64,000 nucleotides of DNA from Opisthorchis felineus. Taxonomy: Eukaryota > Platyhelminthes > Trematoda > Opisthorchiida > Opisthorchiidae. Location of the stretch: positions 1,109,885 to 1,173,884 of the forward strand of contig SJOL01007418.1 in assembly GCA_004794785.1 (NCBI GenBank), read 5' to 3'. Shown in pieces: positions 46,537 through 58,760 of this stretch. Below the pieces are notes generated by a model. It had not been told where the DNA came from and ran no database searches. It saw only the letters and a program-made list of their open reading frames with translations. Position 1 is the first letter of the stretch. Each line of letters starts with the position of its first letter. The position numbers and the translations under genes were made by a program.

Positions 46537-47966
46537 CTGCACGGAAGCATAATTTTAAAAGACATTCACGCGGATTCAGTGACCATGTTTACTCTCTATG
46601 TGACATTAGCATGCTTCCCACTCAGAGGTAGTGGCTTATGAGCGGCACACACGGATTAGTCGAGGTATGCAAGTTGCATTGCTGAAAATCGGTTTGGATT
46701 GATCCGCTTACCGCACAGTAAAATTCACCGCGTTATTTCGACTTGAAGAGAATCCACAACAACGATGAACCCACGGCACATATTCTTTAAGGTCTATCGG
46801 AAAATTCCGGTCCGTGCACATTTCCGACCCGCAAAGTTCGATCCAGAAGTTACGATCCCCTGTGTTCGGACCGGGGAGACTCATGTCCCAAATGTAATCA
46901 GTAACTGACGTTCCGGATGTAAATATTTTTATTCATTGTAGCCTACTAGAGTCAGAACAAACCTCTTCATGACACGACTTATGCAATAAACTTAGTGTTC
47001 GATGTAACCAATTCAAAACTGCCACACTCACATTTACGATCACACGTGAATAATTCAGTTTTTGTGTGAACGAGAATAGTTTTGCGAAAGACTGAGTAGA
47101 ACGGAGACCTTATTGCAGATAATTCATATCAGGCAATAGAACATCACTTGAATTAAACCCACAGATGGTTAGAGTGTGCAAAGTTAAACTAACGAGTCAA
47201 GAACTAAACAATGTTTGCGGGGTCTAAGTACATCAGAGGGCAAGTCTGGCTCTACTTTGGAGCTGGCCAACGCTCAATATGATGAGGTTTGAAGCCGGGT
47301 TGCCAACACTTATCAATTTGGAATTGGGAATACGTTAAACTATGGTACGCGACCGGAAGGGAACAGTATGGGACATTACAATCCCGTTTGCCCTTCCCGC
47401 TTTTAATTCTCAAAGCAACTGCCGAAATCAGGTTAGACATCATTACCTAAACAGGATATTCCAGCGGATTCTCACCACAAAATCTTGGAACACCAACGAA
47501 TACACCACTTGTCTACCATAGTTTCATCCCCTCTCAAAACAGCCAGGAGGAAATCACTGGTATCGATCGGGCATTTACCTGATGTTATTAGGCAGGATAT
47601 TACGTCATTTATACATACTTGATCTGAAGGGTCAGTGCGTGACAGTGCGTTTAGTTAGGGAAACGCTGACTTCCACACATCAGGTTCATACTGGGCGTAA
47701 TCACAAGTCCTTAGAAAAGACTCCGGCCAGCTTAGTTGGGCTATTGGGGACCTAAATGTCAGAAAATGGAACATCGGTGGGCCAAAATTTCCAAGATTCG
47801 TGTACAAACCGGTCAAACAATTCTCACCGGGAGTGGGAATAAATTTCACTTGAACAGGATAGAAACCCATCCCCCTTAGGCTTTGCAGTTACGTCGCCTA
47901 CTCCGATGTTGATTAGTTATTGGCGCGATGACTTTCTCGAACTAAACCTCCTTGAAGTCACCGACA

Positions 47967-48065
47967 TATACACTCATTTGCATATCAATTTGATTTTGAC
48001 GGGAGACTCCCTGGAACCCAGCTGAATCTCTCGTTCATGATGTTCTTGAATTTAGCCTAAAATTC
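47967..48065 (+). repeat. S3 interspersed repeat head
   Basis: CACTCATTTGCATATCAATTTGATTTTGACGGGAGACTCCCTGGAACCCAGCTGAATCTCTCGTTCATGATGTTCTTGAA matches the heads at 43.7 kb (minus) and 58.55 kb. The copy ends early. Confidence 0.6.
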
Positions 48066-49780
48066 CACCATCCAAAAACGCAAATTGGTTTCCATGTGCT
48101 TTTGCCCGATAGTTAGACTGGATCGTTTACCAAAAATGATGGAGTCCTTTGGCAACTTTGCCAGAGGTGGGTATCATTGGTACTCCGATCATTCTGCAAA
48201 ACAGACGAAATAAATTATCCTCTTTGTATTGGGTGTTATACCCTAATGTACGGACCTTCCCTGAAGAAAGTGAGTAAGGTCTCCCAATTAATCCTGAACC
48301 TTAACGCTGATATCACTGACTCTGGTAACGGCATCTTGTGCTGTCATGTCAAAATCCGCAGTAACATGTTTGAGAGCGACGTCTTTCATACTGTCACAGA
48401 GAAGGTTCAATCCATTGCCCAATGGTTGACTGTGACCAATGACAAGTTTTTGATAGGATCCAAAAGGCTGATTCTAATGGGTTCAGAAAGTCTGTTGTGA
48501 AAAGAAACCCAAAAATGTTTCTGTTGGTCTGGACTAGTCATCGCATCCAGTTGAAGTTCTAAACCTGAGGGAAAAAGGGTCATTTTGATGGTTCCGGGTA
48601 CGCGGCCGCCCACTCCGCCATAGATATTCGCCACTGATATCGTAGCTTTCCTGAAGTCTTGAAGACCTCAGAATAGAACAATACAAATATCATACCAAAA
48701 GCTGCGTCATATGGCAGATTTCTATATAGGTTCTGGCCGTTTGTGTGGACTTTTGACACCGTGGACCGGAATGTTTGTGAGCTGAAATGCCCAGCTTTAG
48801 TCGGAACGACCACTTGAATGCTGAAACGCATCTCTTTGTAACGTCTTTGTGATCGAATTTACGCTTTCATTAATCAGAATTAACTGGATTCGCTAAAGGC
48901 GGCTCCCTTAATCAGTTCCGTTTTTGTACAGCCAGCACGATAACTGCCATACAAGACATCATGCTACATTGTCTCCAAACGTTATGGGTTTAGCAGGACA
49001 TCCTTGCAGACAGAAAAACGTTGACCCTACGCTGAGATCAAGACCTGCACGCGACAGTGCAGTCGATCCCCGTTGGATCAACCCGCAATTTCGTTTATAC
49101 AGTCTCGTCGGCATGTATCCCTTCACAGTTGTGAGAAAATCAGAAAACGTCAGTAATGTGATAGTCTATAACGTACACACCCCTCCACACCAAGTCGGAA
49201 CAACAACAGCCACAGTCCACTGACAGTTGTGATTGCGTGTGCACGACCACCCGGTGTTACAACCTCACTTGAAATAACAACCCAGTTCGGAAGCCATGCA
49301 CCTGCATGCTTTCTGTAGTCTCCCCTTCCACCTCCGCCTCAGTGCCGCCAAGCTTGCGTTTCCACCGTTGTGTGAGGCGTTCCAAGTTTTGTTTGTGCTA
49401 ATGGCTGAGTGGCTCACCAGTAAAACTGGCGATAGTGTTTATCTTAGAGACGTCGAGATTAGACACACTTGGGGAGGTGTTATGTTCGTGCAACTGACAT
49501 CCAGACTCGCACTGTCTGCGATATCGACCACTAACTCATAATTGGTCGGATAGCTAGGCGGTTCTGCACCTCACATGCATGCGCTAATTGTATTCAAGCA
49601 TTTGTGATGAAGAAACGTGAGATTCTTAGTAAATGAAATAGCTTCCTTTCTTTCAAATGAACAGATTTAAGTTATTTCCTACGCAAAAACTTTAGGATAG
49701 GAACTCAACCCACTCCTTCGTGCACATTTCTCGTCCATTGATTCTTCAGTCAATGGAATAAACCTCATTAAATTTATTTT

Positions 49781-49912
49781 GCCTCTCGACTTCCCCTGTC
49801 TAGGCTTGGGCAACCCGGCAGTATCCCAGCCCTCGTGCTTCCTTTGGGTGGCATGGCAGCGAGGCACCGAAATGGTGTTACAGCTGTATGACTATTTATT
49901 ATTATTATTATT
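49781..49912 (+). mobile_element. SINE family S1, 5'-truncated, with (TTA)n tail
   Basis: Body only: GTCTAGGCTTGGGCAACCCGG, CAGCCCTCGTGCTTCC, GGTGGCATGGCAGCGAGGCACCG, GGTGTTACAGCTG, then ACTATTTATTATTATTATTATT. The TTA array at 49894-49912 is probably its 3' tail, which suggests mobilisation by a LINE that uses short tandem repeats rather than poly(A). Confidence 0.7.
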
Positions 49913-49919
49913 CGGTCAT

Positions 49920-52900
49920 AAAAATGGAACGTCCCTTCGTGGGACACTGGAGCTTCTCCTAAACAGAGCCGTTCTCTCGTATGGGCCTTCCAGAAAGGGA
50001 TACCTTAGCCGCACATTTTTGAATATCTAATCTTTAGTAGCTGAAGCCCACCCAGATACTGCATTCATTTGGGTAGGAAATGGTGGGAGCCACTGCTAAC
50101 ATTTGTCAGCGTAATTACCGAGTTGAGCTTAAATTGGGAGACGCCAAATGCAGCTTTTCTGGTATCCTCATTTTTTGATAGGAGTCCCATATACTCTCCG
50201 TCTACCGCCAGCAACAACTGGGTTTTGATAGTCCAATCTTGTGCACCAGACACCAGTATGTACTGAGGAAGTCGGCTGATCGAATGTTCAAATGGTCCCT
50301 CAGCCACTGCTAGAAAAAAATCAGAAGAGTGAAGAGACGGACGTATTTTGTGTACTGGAAACCCATTAGTATTTAGGGCTATGAAGCAGTTTTGATCCAG
50401 TAGTGGCTAGAGCTCGCCTCTTCGTCCCCTTCAAACTAAAGGGTTGATGAGAAGATTCTTGATGGGTTTAATTTATACTAGGCATGGAAACGACTGACTA
50501 ATCCATGTTGAATGGAGTTAAGTGTGGCCTCAACCCTACCAGGACCCAAGTAACATCTAAAATGTACGATAATTTTCACCTATGCGGCGTAGGCTGTGTC
50601 GACGTTAGTCACAAGTTGCATAGTATTGACGCATTTCACTGTCATCGTAGGAGACTAGCCAAGACCTAGCATTTTAGTCTACAGCCAGCATTGAGGTCTA
50701 TCGGGTTTATTCCTTCAACTATGTTTGTTTTTGTTGTCCTCAGACACCAGCAGACCGGTCAATGTATTTAAAACAATATAATTTTGTCATCCGTTTTAGG
50801 GCATCGCGTATTGCAAGCAACGAATGGTTACCAACTAGCTCAGCTGATCTAAGTACAGTACCTTTCCCCTCCCCAAGAAGGACAACTGGGTAAAAGGGCA
50901 CATCTACCCCTTCTTATACATTACATCCCACGGAGACTAGGAAGTGTCCTCGTTCCTGGAGGTCATTGTTAATTTTGGAGTTTCTTAGGGATACTCATAT
51001 TTCGGCAAAGTAGCTGAGTAATTCAATATGATAGGAACACCAGCCTACACCATGGAGTTCTGATGCCACAGTGTTTGGAACCGAGCACAATTCCGTCCTT
51101 CAGGACTATCAGAATCTAGCGTGTGCAGCCAGTAAGTTAAACCCTGTGAGCAACCACACCTCATTTTGGTGACATCCGATTTGTCGTGGTCATACGTAAT
51201 ACATCTGAGTAAACTCGTTTTACACTTGGCTTCAACTATTTCAATGATATTGCAGTCAAACTGCTGCAGAATGGATGTTTCCGGGAAACGGCAGATCCAT
51301 ACAACTCGTGGTTGTCGTTCCCCATTGGAAGTGGGTGAATAGTTTCTGGTCAGTAGGTGACAAACTCCACTGGAAATACTGTCAAGAATTCATGAGAAAT
51401 AAATTCTACTTAACTTGCGTAAAAGCTCCAAAAACTGAAAATTGATGTGACGAAATCGTATGGCTTCCCCATAACGTTGTCTAGTCCACAGGTCTTTCAT
51501 GATATCCTAAGACCTTTTCCCCTCGTTATCGGAGCACCACTCGCTGTCATACGTAGATAGAGAGAGGGAATGTTTGAAGAGGACAGTGCAGCGATTGCCA
51601 GCGCTTATACCATCCACGGCCGGCTTTAGTTCCCTCTTTAAGGGATGTTAGACTGGCGAGCTTATAACCTTGTTGTCCAGTCGACTAAGCTACCCTAGAG
51701 AACATACAAGAGACAGCGTGTACGAACGTGCAAATGTCGGTGACCCAAAAACTGAGTTACTGACTACCCAGAAACAGCAAAATAAGCTTCTCGGGCTATA
51801 GACAGACTCAACAAAATGCGGCAATATGGTTTATGGAGCTTTTGAGGCAAAAAAAAACAGAAAATTTCGGCAAAATCGTTTTCAGATAAGCCAAAGTTTG
51901 CGACGATCTTATAATCTTACCACACCCGCTTCATACTCTGTTTGGCTTCTGAAGAAAATTGACACCTTTTCCCCAAAAAGAGTTACCTTATGCAACGAAG
52001 TTACCCAACAGCGACAAATTTTATTTCTCTGCAGGTTTTTTATTTCTTCGTTTGAGCCAGCGCGGAAAGAGTCATTTTTCACCCAAGCTATTTGATTTGT
52101 TTCCCAGTTGCCGCATTGGATCGTTGTACCTTTGAGGTCACATTGAAGCTCACTTCAATCTATAATAGTGGTTTCATTGTTTATCAAACATAATCACACC
52201 ATTATGTTCTCCTGTCTTTTGACTTTTAGGCACAACAAGTTCGCCCCTTTGGGATGAAACACTGAAGATTTTTTCTCCAAGGTTACACGGAGCTGCTATC
52301 CAGCTGGTCTGGGAGAGAAGGTGACGCTGATTTCCTGGCCAATCTACCTCTGAACCAGAAATCTGCGGCTGAACTCACGCAAAGCGAAATCGAACAGTAG
52401 AAAAATCAAACAATCAATTGTAGGGGGATTGGTCAAGCGAAAACCATTGACAGTGTCTTCTAACTGACATTTACAACACAGTTCTACCACATAACTGTTT
52501 ATGACGTCCCATGCAGATCGGCATGAGCTCATTCATTTATTGTTTCGTCTACATGGAAGTTTTCTCAACCACTAGTCAATTGAACGCATCTAGAGTCCTG
52601 AACTAGCTTGTCGGTTTGCCTTTCAGACGGTTTCTTCATAGAATAAAGCACAATACCTGTCGCCACTTATTCGAGTTATTCACCATGGTTACAACATAAA
52701 TGCCCGTGATTTGTACAGACGTCAAACAAACTGCTGCCGTTGTTCCCTCGCTATCTTTGTTCTCCTCTGGAGGGTCTCACACTAAATAATAGCCCCTCTC
52801 CAAGGTATTTTTTTTCCCTGGGGACTGCACCTGTGACGAAATTCATTTTGAAGAATACACCTCTACAGAATGAATGGGTTGCTCTGGCATCCATCGTTTT

Positions 52901-55900
52901 TGTGCCTGCCGGATAGTGTTCGCATTTAGACCTGTTTGGCAGGTCAGATTGGGAGGATCTTGCTTGTTTACCTGTTTTTTTAAGTAGTAGGCCAAAGTTT
53001 CACCGATAGGTGTTGAAGTTCACCCGGATAAAGGTCATCAGACGGTAGACTGCCCAGACACCCCGAATGGGCAAGAGACGATGATAAGGGAAAAAGAAGG
53101 CTTGAAGCAAAACGCGACACACCATGAAGACAATAGCACTGGCAATAGCCTGGGATAGAAATCAGAACTCGTGTGACAGCTTCGTGTTTGATCAACCGTG
53201 TCTTAGCGCTTACGTATGTCAAACGAACAAAAGGATTATCCGACGATGTTGGGCAGGATTCAGCAAAAGTCCCTCAACAATGGGTGGTTCCCCGTGGTGG
53301 AAAGACAATAAGGCGGGACAGATAATTGTTTGTGTTCTAGAAAAGTGCGTTCACCGTGCTTCATTTAGATGTGTTCCTGAAACGGAATGTTTCTGACTCT
53401 ATTGATCCACACATCTGAAGGGACTTTGCTGTTTTGTCCTGTTTTTCTACAGTGCACCCTGGGTTAGCAACGAAATTTTTTATAACTGACGTGTTGGCTT
53501 CGTCTGAATCGCGCACTTAAGTGGTACGTTGATGGGTTGAGAGATCGGAAACGGAAAGCCATTTCTATCACGCTATCTTGTCCTGTGGGCCTTTAGGTAT
53601 GAGCCGAACGACTCCCGGTCAAGCAGAGCCTTAGTAACGCAACCTTTTCATCCACCGAATTACGAATCGGTCGCCATTCCTTGTTCTTTGTCCGTGCTAT
53701 AAAGTCTCGGTTTCTCACTGGTACCACGTTTGAACTTCTCAGACTGACAGCGTATCGAAATGTAACACATTTGGCACATTCCAGGGGTAACTGTTATGTG
53801 CGACACGCCTACAGAGGTTGTCGTACTCAGTGGAGTGAATTTCATCTAATCCACTATTAGAATGCGTTTCATTCGTCTGTAAGTTGGATTTTTTAAAAAT
53901 GAGTTGTCGCCGCGCACACAATAATGAACAAACTTTGAATAATTCTTTGGAAGACATTCTTCGTCAAATAGTTCGCAGACACACCATTGGATGGGGTAGG
54001 ATTTTAGCTCTGGAGTCCAGACGGTTTCACAACCAAGCAGACTAATTCCATTTGGACATACTGTTAGCTGTGAGGTAAAGCGATTACGAGTGTGTGGTTT
54101 TATGGAGCTAGTTACATTGTGGAAAAAGCCAAACGATAGAAAAAAAGCGCAAGATTCTATCAGTAGTCACGACGAGTATGGAAGAAGATGCGTGAAATTC
54201 TCTCCAGACGTATTCAATGACTTTGAAGGTACATTTATTCCGAATTCAAAGTCGACAGCGACCTGTGATGTGTTGATGAGTGATATCTCTCAGGAGACGC
54301 TGCATCTCAAGGTCACTAGTAAAATGGACGGTCGTGGAATTGATGTAAATGAGCAGTAATATCGTAATGCATACTTTGCTCGGCTTGATGCAACTGGACA
54401 GCGGACAGCGTATGATTTTAACCGAACTTGGTCTTAAACTGTAACTGTCCGACCTTGTCCGATTGCCAAACCTAATGATTATCATCGATCGGCTGAGCAG
54501 TCACATGCGTAGAACAATGCAATTAAGATGGAGGGGTAGTGTTTGCAGTATCGAGATAAGCGCGCACCGACTGTATGCCGAGAATGCTCATAAAGCTGTG
54601 ATTCCTGTTCTAATCATCCGATTTCCACAGTTGAGAATGCTCAGACTGTTTGTCCTCAGTAATTGTTGATCTTCACGGAAGGCTGATCCCTGTACATCAC
54701 ATGTAGTCGGAATTCTGCGCGAACATCATAAAAAAGACATCCTGTTTTTATCAATCCTCTCAATTGCTTCTTAAAGCAGATGTTCCGAATTCAGAACGCG
54801 GAGATTAGTCGACCGGTGTGGTGATTCAGTAGCTGACTATTGACCGAACAAGTTTAGCTGTTCACTTATCTTTTCATCCTGCGAGAGATCTTTCTTCCTC
54901 AAGTATGGACACAGCTATTCAAGTGTATGTGGACATATCTTCAGCATGATGAAATACAGGAAAAGAGACTTTGCGAGAAACTATCTCAAAATGTGAGGCT
55001 TCAATGCTAAAGAGTTGGATACGGTACTGCCTTTGGAGAAACCCACCAAAATGGAGCACCGCCAAGGAGGTGGTGGAACTAGAGACAGGGGATTACTCTA
55101 GTACAACTGTCCTTCAGCGATCAACCCATCGGAATCGAAGAAGGTTTATTTTCTAGTTCCCTGAACAGCTGTTTTCCCCTCCAAAAAGAAACATCACGAG
55201 GGTAATAACCTATTCCAACTAAATGGTTATTGGTGGACCATCACTAGATTGACTATGACGTCAAAGCCAAAGCTCGAATATGGGTAGCTCCTAAAGCATC
55301 TCACGCATGAACAGGAACTTTCTGGTCATTTGCACTAGTTTGTTCTAATGTTACTAATATAATAGTGTATATGCGATCTCGGTACCTCATCACTTCATGA
55401 AAAATACATCCTACCTCCACGGCTGTCACCATCAGTGAAGTCAAATTTGAAAGCCGGTTCTTTCGTTTAGCAGCGCACGAAATGCACAAAACTCACGAAC
55501 GGAACTATCTTTGGAGATTGTATCTCAGAGATCCAAACTGCTAATGCATATTTATACTGCCTGCGAAAGCCCTGGACCCAAACTGCCTACAAGGCCGTAC
55601 TTGTCAAATCGGGTTCTCTCAGCACGGTAATGCATACTTAAACAGGCTCATGTATTTTTGTAATGAACATATTAGTCAGTGACCGGACATAATCTGTCCT
55701 TTCTTTGGAACGAGTCTTTCCGGTTCAGGAGGCTAGACTGGCTGTCGATGTGCGCAGGAGTATATCAGGTCACTTTCCTAACATTTGAAACGTGGAAGGC
55801 CAGTGCTGTTTCAACCTCGAGTAGACGTCTACGAGGGACCATAGCGCAGGCTATCTCAAACTATCTGAAACATGGTAGCAGTTTATGAAGTTACCAAATC

Positions 55901-56640
55901 ACCATTTTCTATCAGAATGCTGTAGGTGTTCAGGTGTCTGTCTGATAACAGAAGTGAATAGGGACCTTAGAAACCTGCGCGCTTACAGTCAGACCGGACG
56001 GAAAAAACTGAACGACCAGTGGTGCTCAAGCAAGCAAAGAAAGGCAACGCAATTTACTTGTCTCTCACCATGCATCATAGATGTAAACAACGAGGCCCGG
56101 AAAAATGCTTACAGTTATTCCGCTGTACAACACATCGCAAATTTGGTGATGATTTCGTTGAACAAGTACCTGGGAACTAACACCCGTTGTCAGGCGAGTT
56201 CGTTTTGGATATATCCATCTTCAGAATGGAATTTCTTACCCTAACGATGCTGAAGTTTCGTTGTTCACCGTTGCCTAATATTCTGATAACCACTGTGGAA
56301 TATGGCAGGGTTTATTGGTTTGTTTGCAAACCCAAAGACCATCATGCGGATATCATCGACATCCAATATGTGGCTTATATTATGCTGAATTCATGACTAA
56401 ACTGCCCACAGTGGTCTAGCAACGTAAACAACTCTCCTGTGTGTGAAGTTTTTCTGAAACATTTCACCATATATTTCCACCGATTCATACACTGTCTGCC
56501 AACAACCGACTTCATAACAACAATCATACAGAAATACCTGTGACAAATTTAGAGATATTCTCACCGTTTGCACGGTTTAATTTCACATCACTCGTTTGCA
56601 CAGTCATCCTCTTCTCTTGGCGTACTTATTCTGGTAAGTC
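49920..56640. other. No gene or repeat confidently seen
   Basis: Many short frames occur, none with a convincing exon structure or domain. One frame at 54090-54359 (plus) has mildly protein-like composition with a possible donor at TTTGAAG|GTACAT, but no partner exon or family match. Confidence 0.35.
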
Positions 56641-56649
56641 TACACCAAA

Positions 56650-56776
56650 GGGGACCAGCACTGGACCTGAGTTTCGCTCTTATTAGAGGTCATCAGCAGT
56701 GCATATCCTTGGCCGTGCCGGGGTTTGAACTCCCAAAATCTGACACGCGAGCTTATTATCGCTACACCACCAGCAC
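56650..56776 (-). mobile_element. SINE family S2, tRNA-derived, copy 2
   Basis: The minus-strand head GTGCTGGTGGTGTAGCGATAA leads to a B box GGGAGTTCAAACC and closes CCGGCAC. That 3' segment pairs with the first seven bases GTGCTGG, an intact tRNA acceptor stem. The central domain follows (ATATGCACTGCTGATGACC, TCTAATAAGAGCGAAACTCAGG, TCCAGTGCTGG). Best-preserved S2 copy; no proper anticodon arm is evident, so it is not a tRNA gene. Confidence 0.7.
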
Positions 56777-57324
56777 ATGCTGGACGCATCTGAATTTTTA
56801 CGTCCAAACTGGTCAACATGTTCACGCTTGAGCGACGTGATTGTTTGCCCGACTACTCGAACGACGACCCAGTAACTGTCTTGGTTGTGTCGATGCCTTG
56901 ACCTGCCACGGACGCGTGAAATCTGCTGGACAATTTTTGTTTAGTTGTAGGTGTTTGCATAATTATTTTAACCTATTGCATTATCTCTGAATCGCTGTGT
57001 GACAATTTCATGAAAACTAAGATTGATTTATCTTGGAAAAGATGGAGAAATTAGTAAAGTGACTTGACTATGTCAAAATATTTTCTTAATGCTTTCTGTT
57101 TTATTTTAGATAGCCTGGTTGAAATTTCCACTACGGAGATTCACTGTTCGGGTGTGTCGTCATATCTGATCTGAACCGTCGTAGCAAGACTGACATTTTT
57201 CTGGTCACTGTGCGCGCAGAGTCCCGTCATATAGCCGAAGTGTCCTCTTCTGGACTCCCCTTGAATCGAGCCTTGGATACCATTACAGAAAAATTCGCTG
57301 AAACGTTTTACAGGCAAAGACAAA

Positions 57325-57505
57325 GTGCTCTAGATAGCTGAATGGTTGAGGTGCAAAGTTACTTACAGGAGGGTCGGTGATTCGAACCCAACCACGAGAA
57401 CTCGACTACTCCTAACTAGGCTTTGGCACCCTGACAGTATCTCATCCCTCGTGATTCCTTCGGATGGCTTGACAGGGGTGTTAAGGATGAAAATTTTTTT
57501 AAATT
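57325..57505 (+). mobile_element. SINE family S1, copy
   Basis: A box TAGATAGCTGAATGGTTGAGG, B box GGTGATTCGAACCC, then CTAACTAGGCTTTGGCACCC, TCATCCCTCGTGATTCC, TTCGGATGGCTTGACAGG and a T-rich end. Order and spacing match the other S1 copies; the body is more diverged. Confidence 0.65.
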
Positions 57506-58534
57506 ATTTCTCTTACAGGCAAAAAACAAGCTCAGTAGAAGGGTGAAGGGACTTGCGATTACGCTGCAGGATTTAGCTAGACACAAAAAAACTGGCTCAT
57601 AGAGTCCAAGATGACAGGCACCAGTAAAACACTGTAGCTTCATCATTTGTTTTAATGTGTCAGTCACAGCAGTGCAAAGGTGTGGAATATCTAGTAAATC
57701 CATTTCAGAAACATGGAAAATACCGCCCCTCACTCATGAAACCTGGTTGAAACAACTGAATATTAATTTAACGCAGAAAGTATTCGACACATTTCACATC
57801 TGTTACCACCACGAGTAAACCACGTCCTTGTAGAGCACCTGCGAATTCAGCCTGGAGGACATATTACGCTCGCCTGATTGTTTTGGTTTGACCAGGAAAG
57901 AAATTAATTTAACCCCAGAATAATACGAAGCAGCTGTTTCACCTGTGACGGATGCCTGGTCGAAGTCACCTTCTTATATAATATACCCCGTCCATTAAGA
58001 AGGCATACCCGATTCACCATGCACAATGCACCATCCAGAAAGTGCTCTGTTGAGTCCATCACCATTCTGCTAATGCCTCATATGTCGTGCGCCATATTTC
58101 GACCGGGTTGAAAACCTCAGTGGCTGTTAGGCAACACTGATTACCAGGACTTGCATTTAGAAATTGTCAGTTTTTTCGAGGACACTCTTCAAGACGGGGT
58201 TAAAATTCAAAGTAGATAAGGTCTACTGGATGGGGTGATAGCTTTGCCGAGACCCTCGTTCCAGCCAAGCAAACCGGTCAATCTGGTCTTAATTCCTGCT
58301 GACACCTAACATCCTGCCGTTAGGGAAAATATACGAAGGGTGGTAAATTTGGTCTTTTTTGGTGCGCACATGTGTAAAACCAAGTTTATTGGAATTGTAC
58401 TCATTTATTCAGCCATTCAGACTCATAGGGACTAGGGGTTAACATCAAATATTGTTGTATGCAAGCAAATCATATTTGTGTGGACGTGGTAGCACTCAAC
58501 ACGTTGTCTCCCCCGAAACAAGTGGGGAGTTATT

Positions 58535-58760
58535 TACAAATACACCCATTTGCACATCAATTTGGTTTTCACGAGAAACTCAACTGAATCTCTCGCTTTA
58601 ATGATGTTCTTCAACTGAATGTGCTGCACAAAGGCCGCCTCATGTTTCAGTCGGTACGATATTCGAGATATCACAGTATGTTCTCATAAAGGAAACTATT
58701 CACAAAGTCGCTGAAAACTCTTCGAGTTCTTTGTGCCTCAGAGGCACTCGTCGAAAGTTT
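58535..58760 (+). repeat. S3 interspersed repeat, reference head copy
   Basis: CATTTGCACATCAATTTGG, TTTTCACGAGAAACTCAACTG, AATCTCTCGCTTTAATGATG, TTCTTCAACTGAATGTGCTG, CACAAAGGCCGCCTCATGTTTC, GGTACGATATTCGAGATATC and CAGTATGTTCTCATAAAGG. Beyond it lies the short palindrome GTGCCTCAGAGGCAC at about 58734. It is the clearest copy of this arm of the family. Confidence 0.6.

Noticed and set aside
48177..48831. Overlapping frames on both strands near 48.2-48.8 kb
   Set aside because: Several frames on the minus strand are open at once and no consistent splice model emerged, so no gene is called.
56700..56776. Possible tRNA gene with a 7-bp acceptor stem
   Set aside because: The same head is repeated at 16.0 and 63.0 kb attached to a SINE body, and no regular anticodon arm is present.
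57416..57733. 105-codon minus-strand frame (HVSEMDLLDIPHLC...)
   Set aside because: The good acceptor just upstream gives a stop in every frame, and the far end is antisense to an S1 SINE.
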